The notes beneath the pieces were generated by a model, which had not been told where the DNA came from, ran no database searches, and worked only from the letters and a program-made list of their open reading frames with translations. The position numbers were made by a program, and so were the translations under genes. Positions 28,014 to 37,082 of a stretch of 64,000 nucleotides of DNA are shown here, piece by piece. Numbering within the stretch: the first letter of the stretch is position 1; every line of letters starts with the position of its first letter. The stretch is from Secundilactobacillus kimchicus JCM 15530 (GTDB taxonomy: Bacteria > Bacillota > Bacilli > Lactobacillales > Lactobacillaceae): assembly GCF_001433995.1 (NCBI RefSeq), contig NZ_AZCX01000007.1, forward strand, positions 40,632 to 104,631, read 5' to 3'.

Positions 28014-29111
28014 CTAAACGATTTCGAGATGTAATTGATTTTCTTTGACCCAGTGTAAGCCGAGCAAGACCCGGTATACGATTAATGAGATAACGGCTGG
28101 AATCAAGATTCCCATGGCAAGGTAAGCGATAAACATTGACATGTTTGAGGAAGCCAAGTTGATTGGGGCAATCAGGGAGTTTAAGCCCAAGCCGCCTAAC
28201 GTATAAGGTACTTTAAAGTGGAAAAAGAGGGTGGCAATTGGCGCTGAGACACCAGCGGCGATAAATGACGGAATGGCTAATCTCGGGTTAGCCAATAGGT
28301 TTGGAAATTGCACTTTAGGTGTAATCACACCCTGAGCGATGTTTGCCCCTAAGTTGTTTTGGCGCCATGAGATCACCGTGAACCCAACGAATTGGGCTGT
28401 GGTCCCAATCAAGGCAGCTCCTGAAGAAAGGGGATCAAGCATGACTGCGACCGCCAAGGCGGCACTCGAGGCTGGGGTCATTAAGAAGAGGGACCAAGCC
28501 AGTGATACTGCAATTGAGCCAATGACGGGATTGACTTGCATGGACTGCGCAATGAAGGCGGATAACCAGTTCAAGGCAGGGGTTGTCACACTTGCAAATC
28601 CTAAGCCAGAAATGGAACCGATCAGGGTCGCAGCCAACGGCACGAGCATCATATCAAGCGGGGTCTTACCCGTTAAATATTTGCCGACGAGTGCGGCAAT
28701 CAAGCCAGCGGCCACCGCGCTAATGGGTTGCCCCGTTGTAAAAATTCCGGATTGAGCAGCTTCCACCATTTGGTTACCGGTGGCTGTTGCAGCATGCATG
28801 GTGGTGCTTGTAAAGTAAACGGCATTAGCACCAACAGTTGCGGAAATCATGGCACTAAATAACACCAGGGTATTAGTTTTAAGTTGGGAGGCAACGGCGG
28901 CGCCAAATGCGGGTGCCAAAAGCCATTGAGCAATTGAACCCACTTGGTACAGGGCCGGCCAATGGACGAAGTTTGCGATGGATTGTGTGAGTAAGCCAAT
29001 CCCTAACATGACCAAAACGGCGTTAGAGACGCCTGCTGAAATCTTGTAGACGTAGTCCATGACCGACATTTTTTCCGTAGATGATTCTGAAGCTGTGTTC
29101 ATCATAACCAT
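28014..29111 (-). CDS. PTS EIIC-like membrane protein (PTS_EIIC_2 family)
   Basis: A 365-aa membrane protein with about ten hydrophobic segments. MDYVYKISAGVSNAVLVMLGIGLL and the later PLAATLIGSISGLGF and MTPASSAALAVAVMLDP are typical of the PTS_EIIC_2 group, which occurs without EIIA/EIIB and whose substrate is unclear. The start could be 29111 or the Met three codons in. It is monocistronic. Confidence 0.75.
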   Translation of the reverse strand: MVMMNTASESSTEKMSVMDYVYKISAGVSNAVLVMLGIGLLTQSIANFVHWPALYQVGSIAQWLLAPAFGAAVASQLKTNTLVLFSAMISATVGANAVYFTSTTMHAATATGNQMVEAAQSGIFTTGQPISAVAAGLIAALVGKYLTGKTPLDMMLVPLAATLIGSISGLGFASVTTPALNWLSAFIAQSMQVNPVIGSIAVSLAWSLFLMTPASSAALAVAVMLDPLSSGAALIGTTAQFVGFTVISWRQNNLGANIAQGVITPKVQFPNLLANPRLAIPSFIAAGVSAPIATLFFHFKVPYTLGGLGLNSLIAPINLASSNMSMFIAYLAMGILIPAVISLIVYRVLLGLHWVKENQLHLEIV

Positions 29112-29301
29112 GACCTCGCTTTATGTAGTTTAACTAAGAAAGTATGTAAAAATGAGAATAAGATTAAAAACTGATGTGATTCTTATTTAATCACCATTCG
29201 TTGTTGATGTCAAGTTTTGGCTTGAAAATGGCAGTAAGTTCTCTTAATTGCTTATTGGCAGTGGGTTGGCTATGATAACTGGTAGTTTGGAGGGGATAAC
29301 A

Positions 29302-30138
29302 ATGATTGAAAATGACTACGCTGCACAACCACTAAGCCCAGGACTGACTGGAATTTCATTGCCGGAAGTCAGTCGAGCATTACTGACTAACAGCTACGCT
29401 TGGGTTGACGTAAAAGGGGCTCGGTTCCCATTGGCGGGGCTAATCTCACCAGTGGCGTTCAATGAGCGGGGACTTTACCGGTTCTTGGATAATGCAAAGG
29501 CTAATAACCATAATCTCGACCAGTTTATGCGGACACGGCTCATCCAAGACGGTGATGATCAGCAGCTTGCAAGCGCGCTTTATGATCAGCAGACCCCAAC
29601 TGAGGGGGTTCATCGGCTGTTGGGGGCTTATTTGCTACAATATAGTCAATCAGATGGCTTGTTTTTGCCGTTTTTAGATGCGCTGGCTTTAGCTAACGTG
29701 GACGTGATTGGGGTGACGGTGCTGATGCTTCAGCAGTCGGCAGCGGAGCGAACAGCGGATGAGGTACCAGACTTGGTCGTCAGTTTGATCCAACAAATTG
29801 CGCGGTTTCTCGCCCACCAGATGCCACACCAAATTCGGGTATTAGACCACGAGCCTACGGAAGATGATTTAACCATTCCGCCGTATGCCCTGATTCCGTT
29901 AGCAGCGGATAATGGTGATGAATTCGATGTGCCAGTCGCCTTGATTGATTGGTTACAAGAACATCTTGAGGCGTTGGTGGCGCTACCAGCAGATCATCGT
30001 GAAGCCTTGCTGGATTTAATTGCTAAAACAACCGATGGTAACGGCGTCATTATTAATGAATGGTTGGCCCGCGATACGGAAAATGAAACGGTCTTCGTTG
30101 AGTTTGTTGATAGTCAATTAAATCGACTACAAGCGTAA
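29302..30138 (+). CDS. Protein of unknown function
   Basis: A 278-aa soluble, acidic protein with no motif I recognise. The ATG at 29302 has GGAGGGG 7 bases upstream; the longer reading from 29248 lacks a ribosome site. It is rich in Leu/Ala/Asp, probably mostly helical, without signal or membrane segments. It may share a transcript with the following deoxyribosyltransferase, 79 bases downstream. Confidence 0.7.
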   Translation: MIENDYAAQPLSPGLTGISLPEVSRALLTNSYAWVDVKGARFPLAGLISPVAFNERGLYRFLDNAKANNHNLDQFMRTRLIQDGDDQQLASALYDQQTPTEGVHRLLGAYLLQYSQSDGLFLPFLDALALANVDVIGVTVLMLQQSAAERTADEVPDLVVSLIQQIARFLAHQMPHQIRVLDHEPTEDDLTIPPYALIPLAADNGDEFDVPVALIDWLQEHLEALVALPADHREALLDLIAKTTDGNGVIINEWLARDTENETVFVEFVDSQLNRLQA

Positions 30139-30217
30139 TTTCTCACAGAACTACTAAAATTCTTGCGCGGATTCTGTGGTATTCTGGATGTACTAATTAA
30201 AAAGGAGCCCCTTAAAT

Positions 30218-30691
30218 ATGAATACCATTTATCTCGCATCGCCATTTTTTTCCGAAGGTCAAAATGACCGTGTCAACAAAGTTGTCAGTCTCTTAAGAGA
30301 GAATGCCACTATCCAAAGTGATGGTATTTTTATTCCGTCCGAGCACCAACATGAGGACCTTGAATTTGGTAGCTTTAAATGGCAGGTAGCGACGTACAAT
30401 AGTGACGTTCGGCAGGTTCGAAAAGCCGATGCTGTGGTTGCTATTTTAGATTATCAGATGGAAGAAACGGCTGAAAACGAACCCGATTCAGGCACTATTT
30501 TCGAAATTGGGCTGGCTTGGCAAGCTGGTGTGCCCGTCATTTTGGTCCAATTTGATGCTGACAAAAAACTGAATCTAATGCTGGCTCAATCGTACACGGC
30601 GCTATTTAACGGGGCCGCCGATATTGAAAACTTAAAGGACTACGACTTTAACGAGATGCCACAACGTTACATCGACAAAGAAGTATTTTAG
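30218..30691 (+). CDS. Nucleoside 2-deoxyribosyltransferase
   Basis: A 157-aa enzyme exchanging the base of 2'-deoxynucleosides, a salvage activity characteristic of lactobacilli. It has IYLASPFFSEGQNDR at the N-terminus, Asp71 in KADAVVAILDY, and the nucleophile Glu96 in DSGTIFEIGLAWQAG. A GGAGCCCC site precedes the ATG. Confidence 0.92.
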   Translation: MNTIYLASPFFSEGQNDRVNKVVSLLRENATIQSDGIFIPSEHQHEDLEFGSFKWQVATYNSDVRQVRKADAVVAILDYQMEETAENEPDSGTIFEIGLAWQAGVPVILVQFDADKKLNLMLAQSYTALFNGAADIENLKDYDFNEMPQRYIDKEVF

Positions 30692-30844
30692 GCATCGTTG
30701 CAGACAGTTTATCTGGAATGTGACAAAATGATTAAGTTTTTTAACACTCTTGTTAAAAGCCAACGCAGATTCGCATTTTTCGTTAAAATGAAAAGTGGTT
30801 ATATTTTGGATTAAATTTGTTTGAGGAGAGGAAGGTGTCAGACT

Positions 30845-32689
30845 ATGTATTTGCCCAAAAAAGCTGCACTGGGCCTCGCGTTAGTTGGGGTCCTTGGCGG
30901 CTTCGCGGCGGCTCAAGCCACCACTCATTTGGCTAATCCTAGTCAAACAATCGTTGCTAAAGCAGCAACGACGGTCAACGCCAAGACCCAAGGTATGGTG
31001 CCAAACGGGACAACCGATAACGCACCAAAGCTTCAGTCAATTATCGACGCATATTCTGCAGATGATAACGTGACGATTCGGGTACCAAAGGGGACGTATC
31101 TATTTACCAATGCAACGTTGAAGGCCATTAAGTTACATTCCAACATCACTTTTGATTTCGATGACGGGGCCGTCTTCAAGATTTCAAAGGGCGATCGGAT
31201 TCCGTTTGTCTATCCTAGTCCGTCTACGGGATACGACGGTGGGATTTCAAATGTGACCTGGAAGAATGCGACTTTTTCAGGTGATTACACCACTTCAACG
31301 GGGCAAGCCGTTTTTGTGCAAAGCTTGAACCACGCTAGTAACGTGACCTTTGAGGGCTGTACCTTTGACAATTGTGAGTCGCCAACTGGGCACTACATTG
31401 ATATTGATGGTAGTCATAATATTGACATCGAAAATTCGACGTTTACCGGGTTTAATGCCAACACCGATTACGATTATAAAGAAGCCATTCAAGTTGATTA
31501 TTCAAACACGAAGGCGATGTCTTACCATAACTCTGGCGACAAGTACGATGATTTACCATCGTATGATGTCACGGTTAACAACAATAAGTTTGTGCCGTTA
31601 GCAAATGCCTCGGGTTCGGTTAAGTCCTTTGCGCCAAACCCAATTGGGCAGCACGTTGTTTACAAAAAAGGGGTCGGTGGTATTATCCACGACATCCAGT
31701 TTACAAACAACTATGTGCAGGATGCCAAGCCACTGCTTGATGATGATGGGGCCAACATTCACTTTGTGATGGTCAACAATCTGACGATTAGCGGCAACAC
31801 GTTTGAAAATAAGAGTGCATTGGGTTCTGGGAACTACATTCGAATTCTAAACAACCAGCCGGCTATTGCAATCAGTGGGATCACGATTAAGAACAATAAC
31901 TTCGTGAACTTGGATCCAAATAACCGCTACATTTATCTCGACACCAAAAAGGGTGGCGGCATTAGTGATGTATCGGTCACGGGAAACAAGATTACCTCGT
32001 CTAAGAGCCAGATTCCATTTGTCATCACGAGTGGTATGGCTAGCAGTGATATCACGATTTCAGGGAATACGAACAACAAGTCTAAAAAGATCTCAGATCC
32101 CGAAGACATCAAAGAAACGACCAAACTTAAAGGTTCGTCAACAACCCTCACTAAGAAATATAAGGGTAACAAAAAGACCAACAAACAACAGACCTTTTAC
32201 AAAGGGGTGGCTAACCAGTACGCTAAGCTAGTGTCTGGCGCCAGCAAGAAGTACGGTCTGTACAGTCACATTAAGGGCGATACGGGTTGGTATCTGTTCA
32301 ACAAAGCCGATGGTTGGGCCCAGCAAAAGTCTTCAACGGTCTACGTTGATGGCCGCGCCACAGCTAGCTCAGGCAATTGGTACCGGATTCGCTTTAGTTC
32401 TAATACGAATGCCCGGCGCTACTGGATTCGATCAGGGGCGTTGCAATTCGATAAGATTACTTACGATGATGTTAACAAGACGTTAACGACATTGAAAAAG
32501 TACACTGTTTACACCCGAGTATTTAACGATAAGTTATTGGCTAAGACCGCTGGGACGACGGCCGACCTATCATCTCGGACGGTGACGATTACTCAACGAG
32601 CACGTCGGGTTTCCGTCTTAAACCACAAGACGTCAACGTACTATCAAATTGATGGTAAGTACTGGACGAGAGCTTTAGCGTTCTATTAA
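30845..32689 (+). CDS. Secreted right-handed beta-helix protein
   Basis: A 614-aa exported protein. A signal peptide is seen at residues 1-36 (KKAALGLALVGVLGGFAAAQ). Residues ~45-420 form a parallel beta-helix, opening with the GMVPNGTTDNAPKLQSIIDA motif of pectate-lyase-like folds and then repeating strands such as SNVTFEGCTFDNCES and HDIQFTNNYVQDAKP. The C-terminal ~190 residues look like cell-wall-binding beta modules (YSHIKGDTGWYLFNKADGWA; YWIRSGALQF). It may process a polysaccharide at the surface. The ATG at 30845 was chosen for its GAGGAGAGGAAGG site. Confidence 0.8.
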   Translation: MYLPKKAALGLALVGVLGGFAAAQATTHLANPSQTIVAKAATTVNAKTQGMVPNGTTDNAPKLQSIIDAYSADDNVTIRVPKGTYLFTNATLKAIKLHSNITFDFDDGAVFKISKGDRIPFVYPSPSTGYDGGISNVTWKNATFSGDYTTSTGQAVFVQSLNHASNVTFEGCTFDNCESPTGHYIDIDGSHNIDIENSTFTGFNANTDYDYKEAIQVDYSNTKAMSYHNSGDKYDDLPSYDVTVNNNKFVPLANASGSVKSFAPNPIGQHVVYKKGVGGIIHDIQFTNNYVQDAKPLLDDDGANIHFVMVNNLTISGNTFENKSALGSGNYIRILNNQPAIAISGITIKNNNFVNLDPNNRYIYLDTKKGGGISDVSVTGNKITSSKSQIPFVITSGMASSDITISGNTNNKSKKISDPEDIKETTKLKGSSTTLTKKYKGNKKTNKQQTFYKGVANQYAKLVSGASKKYGLYSHIKGDTGWYLFNKADGWAQQKSSTVYVDGRATASSGNWYRIRFSSNTNARRYWIRSGALQFDKITYDDVNKTLTTLKKYTVYTRVFNDKLLAKTAGTTADLSSRTVTITQRARRVSVLNHKTSTYYQIDGKYWTRALAFY

Positions 32690-32701
32690 AGTGCGCGATT
32701 G

Positions 32702-32746
32702 AAAAGCAGTTAGCTTGATTGGGAACTTCAAGCTAACTGCTTTTTT
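32702..32746 (+). terminator. Terminator after the beta-helix gene
   Basis: AAAAGCAGTTAGCTTGA pairs with TCAAGCTAACTGCTTTT, followed by T. Confidence 0.9.
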
Positions 32747-32887
32747 GATTGATGACAATTTGATGACATTATTTCAAATCCATGTGTTACAGCCTTTGAT
32801 TGGGTTTTCGTGTATAATTAAAGCTATGAAAAAACGGGTCGACTGTGACAGTGTCCGGCCGAACCAAAAGGGGAAGTTCAAGGTCTT

Positions 32888-33895
32888 ATGAAAAAAAGAG
32901 TTGAATGGGTGGACATGGCCAAGGCGGTAGGCATCATCGCCATTGTGTTGGGGCATGCAATTCACCCACTAACGGATACTAGTCATAGTATGAGTGTGTT
33001 ATACGCCTCACTTTACTGGTGGCACGTTCCGCTGTTCTTTATTGTGGGGGGCTTTTTTCTTAAGCCAATCCAGCGGACTTGGGCCAGTTTTTGGGCGTTT
33101 GTCAGGCGCCGCATTGTGCCGAACATCGTCCTATACTTTGTCGCTGGGATTTTTCTGATTCTGACGAGTCACTTTTTAAACGGTGAAAGTTGGTCGTATA
33201 CCGGCTTTTACTTTGTTCGGTTAATTTACGGTGGTCAGACGCTGAACGGTGAATTGAGTATTTTCTGGTTCATGACCGTTTACGTGATTACCGTGTTCCT
33301 GGTTGTGATGATTATTAGCTTTATAAAGTCGATCCCAATGCAATTTTTGATCACCATGGTGATGTTTGGTATCGGGACAGCCCAGCCACACTACCACTTT
33401 TTTCAATTCAAGTCGGTGCCATGGTCGGCTGACTCAGCGTTGATTGCGGCTGTATGGATGTTGACTGGGTACTACGGCTATAAGTATTACCCCCAATTGA
33501 AAAATAAAGTGGGTTATGCGGTCGCCGGGGTGTTGATTTATGCTTCTTGCTACGTTAAGAAGGCCACGATTGGTCTGAATTTTAAGCTGTATCTGAAGTC
33601 TCATATCATTCACACGCCGTTTATGGCCTTTTTCATTCCGATAGCAATTTGTTTAGCCATCTTTATTATTTGTGAGGCGTTAAGCCGCACCCGATTTTTC
33701 AAATGGCTGTTGCCGATTGGCCAGTATTCATTAGCTATTATGTACTTGCATAAAATGATTTTCGACGTGGCTGAAAAAATTCCGTTGTTTAATCACGTCT
33801 GGGCATTTGTTATTCTGGGTGTCGTAGTCCCTGTGGGATTAGCGATGATCTACCACTACTTTAAAGACCGATTTTTACCTGCAAAACGTGCTTAA
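32888..33895 (+). CDS. Membrane acyltransferase (Acyltransferase_3 type)
   Basis: A 335-aa protein with about ten transmembrane segments. The N-terminus has the catalytic His of the family in VDMAKAVGIIAIVLGHAIHP, and the start of the second helix gives WWHVPLFFIVGGFFLKP. Family members O-acetylate surface sugars or peptidoglycan. The C-terminal basic end is cytoplasmic by the positive-inside rule. It is monocistronic with a terminator overlapping its stop. Confidence 0.85.
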   Translation: MKKRVEWVDMAKAVGIIAIVLGHAIHPLTDTSHSMSVLYASLYWWHVPLFFIVGGFFLKPIQRTWASFWAFVRRRIVPNIVLYFVAGIFLILTSHFLNGESWSYTGFYFVRLIYGGQTLNGELSIFWFMTVYVITVFLVVMIISFIKSIPMQFLITMVMFGIGTAQPHYHFFQFKSVPWSADSALIAAVWMLTGYYGYKYYPQLKNKVGYAVAGVLIYASCYVKKATIGLNFKLYLKSHIIHTPFMAFFIPIAICLAIFIICEALSRTRFFKWLLPIGQYSLAIMYLHKMIFDVAEKIPLFNHVWAFVILGVVVPVGLAMIYHYFKDRFLPAKRA

Positions 33896-33927
33896 AAAGA
33901 ACTTCCCAAACCGGGAAGTTCTTTTTT
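33894..33927 (+). terminator. Terminator after the acyltransferase
   Basis: AAAAAGAACTTCCC pairs with GGGAAGTTCTTTTTT around five bases. The gap from here to 34051 holds no gene. Confidence 0.9.
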
Positions 33928-34051
33928 GATGATATGTGTATTCACAACTGTGAATGACCGCGCCACTATGTAGGTGGTCTTGGCATCTTTAGATTTTCTT
34001 AATCTTTCCACTGCTAGGGTAACATGAAAGTGAAAGCGCTTCAACCAATAA

Positions 34052-34080
34052 CAAAATAAAAACCGCGACGAATCGCGGTT
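34052..34080 (-). terminator. Terminator of the first matrixin-like gene
   Basis: On the reverse strand AACCGCGA pairs with TCGCGGTT, followed by TTTTATTTTG. Confidence 0.8.
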
Positions 34081-34095
34081 ACGCCCCTTGCTATC

Positions 34096-35007
34096 TTAGG
34101 CGAGGGCTTGGTGAATTTTAATAGCAAGCTTTGCTCGATTTTTATCAGTGGGACTGATGAGGTTAAATCCCGTAGTTGAATTTTTAACGGCGTCGTAATT
34201 ATAGAATTTTGAACTACCACTTTGCCAGTACATGAGGTCGGTTTTGTTTGGCGAGTGCTTTAGGCCCAGTGAGTGGCCAAATTCATGGGCGAGAGTGTCG
34301 GCATATTCGAAAACTCTGGCGCGTCGGTCTAAACTGTTTTGATTAATATTGTTAAGCTCAGCGGTCAATTGTTGTTTGGCGTTTGCCACTTCCTTTGCAC
34401 GGTAGGTGGCAATCAGCGTCGTTGCGTTTGCGTCACCGGCGACCCGCTTCGCATAGGCATCGATGTTGCGATTGGCCTGATTGATAACGGCGACTTCGCT
34501 ATGATTCATCATGGCATTTCGTAAGGTGGTCGTTTCGGTGGCAAATTCACTTGAACGAATCTGGGTCAGTCGCTTAGCGGGTAACCACCAGGCGTCACTG
34601 CGATCAGCTGCCGAGGCTTTGGCTGTTGACAAGTTAACCGTCATGGTATGGGATTGTTTGGTGCCTAACTTGAAAATAGTGTGTCCAAGTTTATGATTCC
34701 AGTATCCCATCGCAAGGTTGACACTCTTTTTAACGTCGGTGTTGGATGTTGCAATGTAGACTTTAGTAAGGCCCGTTTTACCCATGCTGGTTTGAGCTGA
34801 ATAATCAAAGCGATATCGTTTTGCGAGGCTCGCTTTGTGGGTACGGTAGTAGTTTGCTGACTGTTTTAAGACACTGGCACTTGGTGTTAGGCTGGCAGCA
34901 TGGCCAGTGGTGCCCCCAGTAAAGCTCGTAAAGCTCATCGCTGCTAGGCCAATGACAGCTCCACGTGTAAGGGCTGATAAAATGCTGTGTGATGATGCGG
35001 TTTTCAT
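34096..35007 (-). CDS. Secreted matrixin-like zinc metalloprotease (copy 1)
   Basis: A 303-aa exported protein with a signal peptide ending near residue 38 (TTGHAASL). The zinc site is HEFGHSLGLKHS (241-252), and the Met-turn DLMY follows at 257-260, together the HExxHxxGxxH metzincin pattern. The middle contains a long helical region (residues ~160-235). It shares architecture with the protease at 41396-42160. Natural substrates are unknown. Confidence 0.85.
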   Translation of the reverse strand: MKTASSHSILSALTRGAVIGLAAMSFTSFTGGTTGHAASLTPSASVLKQSANYYRTHKASLAKRYRFDYSAQTSMGKTGLTKVYIATSNTDVKKSVNLAMGYWNHKLGHTIFKLGTKQSHTMTVNLSTAKASAADRSDAWWLPAKRLTQIRSSEFATETTTLRNAMMNHSEVAVINQANRNIDAYAKRVAGDANATTLIATYRAKEVANAKQQLTAELNNINQNSLDRRARVFEYADTLAHEFGHSLGLKHSPNKTDLMYWQSGSSKFYNYDAVKNSTTGFNLISPTDKNRAKLAIKIHQALA

Positions 35008-35131
35008 AATTTAAACCCCTCCCCTTTAAGCCACCCAAGCGTAACAGGCGGACACGGCCAAGGTCAAGGAAAGGCCGTTAAAGTTTTTGCAAAGGACGAA
35101 AAAGAAGTCGTTTTTGCCGGGCGAATTGGAC

Positions 35132-35179
35132 AACAAAAATCAGGCCACGGCTTGAACGTTTCTGAGTCGTAGCCTGATT
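35132..35179 (-). terminator. Terminator of the MhqO/MhqD-like operon
   Basis: AATCAGGC and GCCTGATT form a long stem with inner pairing (ACGACTC/GAACGT region), followed on the reverse strand by TTTTTG. The rest of the 35008-35220 gap has no recognisable gene. Confidence 0.65.
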
Positions 35180-35220
35180 CGGCTGAGTAATCAAATAAGC
35201 GACATTGCGTTTTCTGATTA

Positions 35221-35850
35221 TTAATGTGATAAGACTAAGCGCCCAGTTTTATCTAACCAGGTTTTAGCGGCAGAAAGTTCAGCCCGGGTCAGTTGGTGTG
35301 ATTGGTGACCAGTATAGGCTTCAACGGCTGCACCGGCATCTGTCAGTTGGCGCCTTAGCCCAGTAAAATTAGCTGAGGAGACAATTGGATCCACATCACC
35401 GTGAGTCAAGAAAGTTGCAACGCCGTTTAAATTTGCCGCAGACGCCTGAGGGTCCAACATCATGGGGTGTAACAGGATGGCTGTTTTAAATGGGGCTTTT
35501 TTGTGTAACCAGGCATATGCCGCCACGTTAGCGCCGTTGGAGAATCCTAGAACCAGTAACTGTTTGGGGTCAATGCCGTGCTTGGCACTTTCAGTCACAA
35601 TCGTGGATAACAGCCAGTCGGTTTCGGTACTGAGGTTATCAAGGTCGAATCCACCATCGTCAGTGTGCTTGAAGTAGCGGTTCGCGCCGTTTTCATGGAT
35701 GCGGCCACGGATTCCAAGTTTAGGACTGTCAGGAGCTAAGAAAGAGGCGATGGGTAATAAGTCGGTTTCGTCGCCCCCGGTACCGTGCAACATTAAAACC
35801 GGCGCTTTATCAGATTCTCCGGGAAAAAAAGCAGTTTGCGCATCACTCAT
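35221..35850 (-). CDS. Alpha/beta hydrolase, MhqD-like carboxylesterase
   Basis: A 209-aa hydrolase. The nucleophile is in LGFSNGANVAAY, the Asp is in THGDVDPIV, and the His in GHQSHQLT, forming a phospholipase/carboxylesterase-type triad. It resembles MhqD of Bacillus, a partner of MhqO in quinone and aldehyde stress. Its start overlaps the end of the dioxygenase-like gene (ATGAGTGA), so the two are co-translated. An alternative ATG two codons upstream (35856) is possible. Confidence 0.82.
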   Translation of the reverse strand: MSDAQTAFFPGESDKAPVLMLHGTGGDETDLLPIASFLAPDSPKLGIRGRIHENGANRYFKHTDDGGFDLDNLSTETDWLLSTIVTESAKHGIDPKQLLVLGFSNGANVAAYAWLHKKAPFKTAILLHPMMLDPQASAANLNGVATFLTHGDVDPIVSSANFTGLRRQLTDAGAAVEAYTGHQSHQLTRAELSAAKTWLDKTGRLVLSH

Positions 35851-36814
35851 TAGCATTTGCCTCCGTGTTAAATGGGACTAGGTTGGCTTCAATTCGATCA
35901 CGGTATTCTTCCAAGAATGGTGGCAATTCCAAGTGAACGCCGGCTTCTTCGTAGGTTTCATCTTGAAGAAAGCCAGGGCCGTCCGTCGCAATTTCGAACA
36001 GAACGCCAGGCGCAACCTGGAAGTATTCTGAAGCGAAATAGAAGCGATCAACAAAGCCAGAGTCGGAGAGGCCAAATGATCGAATCCGGTTGATCCAATA
36101 ATTTAGCGTCTCCTGGTCCTGGGTTCGAAAAGCCATGTGATGCACAGTACCGTATCCCTGAACTGAATCGGGTAGGACTAGACTTGTTTCGACAATAACT
36201 TGTGCGCCATGGCCGCCATTATGAAGTTCATATAAGGTCTGAGACGCTTCTTTTGCCACCTTTTCAAAGCCCATCAAATCGATCAGCAGTTTCTCCAAGG
36301 GTTCTGGTTGACTCACGGTAATCACCGTGGGGCCAAGGCCAGAAATCGCAAAGTCGGAAGCCACTGGACTCTTACGGTATGGCGTTCCACCACCAAGGCC
36401 ATGGTTGTGCTCGTCGGACACTAACTGGTAGCGTTGATTGTCAAAATCGTAAAACCGAAGGACCTTGGCCCCAAAACTGTCCGTAATTGAGTCATGGTCG
36501 ATGTTAAATTCTGTGAACCGGTTTGCCCAGTAATCAAGGGCCGCATCACTGGGAACCCGAAAGCCAATACGAGAAATGGTGTTTTTCCCCGGCTTACCAT
36601 AACCGATGCCTGGAAAGTCGAAGAAGGTCAAGTCGGTGCCGGCCGTCCCCATGTCATCTGTAAAATAAAGATGATAAGTTCGGACATCGTCTTGATTAAC
36701 CGTTTTTTTAATTAAATGAAGGCCAAGAACCTCAGTCATAAACTGAAACATTTTTGGTGAACTTGAGGTAATTGCTGTGATGTGGTGAAGCCCGAATAAG
36801 TCCGTCTTTTCCAT
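35843..36814 (-). CDS. VOC-family ring-cleaving dioxygenase-like protein (MhqO/MhqA type)
   Basis: A 323-aa protein with two vicinal-oxygen-chelate halves, as in MhqO: LFGLHHITAITSSSPKMFQF at the start and YGTVHHMAFRTQDQE in the second half. Metal ligands are the His of each half and a Glu near PGVLFEIATDGPG. The family is linked to hydroquinone/catechol detoxification. The start at 36814 has GGAGGT 8 bases upstream. It is in an operon with the hydrolase that follows. Confidence 0.85.
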   Translation of the reverse strand: MEKTDLFGLHHITAITSSSPKMFQFMTEVLGLHLIKKTVNQDDVRTYHLYFTDDMGTAGTDLTFFDFPGIGYGKPGKNTISRIGFRVPSDAALDYWANRFTEFNIDHDSITDSFGAKVLRFYDFDNQRYQLVSDEHNHGLGGGTPYRKSPVASDFAISGLGPTVITVSQPEPLEKLLIDLMGFEKVAKEASQTLYELHNGGHGAQVIVETSLVLPDSVQGYGTVHHMAFRTQDQETLNYWINRIRSFGLSDSGFVDRFYFASEYFQVAPGVLFEIATDGPGFLQDETYEEAGVHLELPPFLEEYRDRIEANLVPFNTEANANE

Positions 36815-36948
36815 GGGTAAAGACCTCCGTTTTTCAAAGTTTGATTGATAGTAGTATCGCACACTTACAAAAAGTAAGCAATAGAAAAGATTACCAGTTT
36901 AATATGAGTAATCCCACTTAAAAGACCGGTGTCATCTCAATCCGTCTA

Positions 36949-36987
36949 TTATATGAGCTAATCCTCAGACTTGAGTAGATCATATAA
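36949..36987. other. Long hairpin of unknown role
   Basis: TTATATGA pairs with TCATATAA, with inner CTA/TAG and CTCA/TGAG pairs. There is no T run. It lies between the lysozyme terminator and the MhqO-like gene, in a 268-base gap without an ORF. Confidence 0.4.
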
Positions 36988-36988
36988 A

Positions 36989-37030
36989 TAAACCCCGATT
37001 CGCACAAGTGAAGTGCTAAATCGGGGTTTA
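36989..37030 (-). terminator. Terminator of the lysozyme gene
   Basis: TAAACCCCGATT pairs with AATCGGGGTTTA around an 18-base loop; on the reverse strand TTTATTTATA follows. Confidence 0.75.
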
Positions 37031-37082
37031 TTAATGTGATTTCCCAGAGTCACCCCAGTTCGGGTTGCGACTCTCAGGTGAG

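Noticed and set aside
34031..34044. cre-like TGAAAGCGCTTCAA
   Set aside because: It lies between two convergent gene ends, with no promoter to control, and lacks the right-half consensus.
35038..35170. A 40-odd-codon top-strand open stretch reading GHGQGQGKAVKVFAKD and onward
   Set aside because: It looks protein-like but has no start codon or ribosome site, and overlaps a terminator. It could be a gene remnant, but evidence is too thin.
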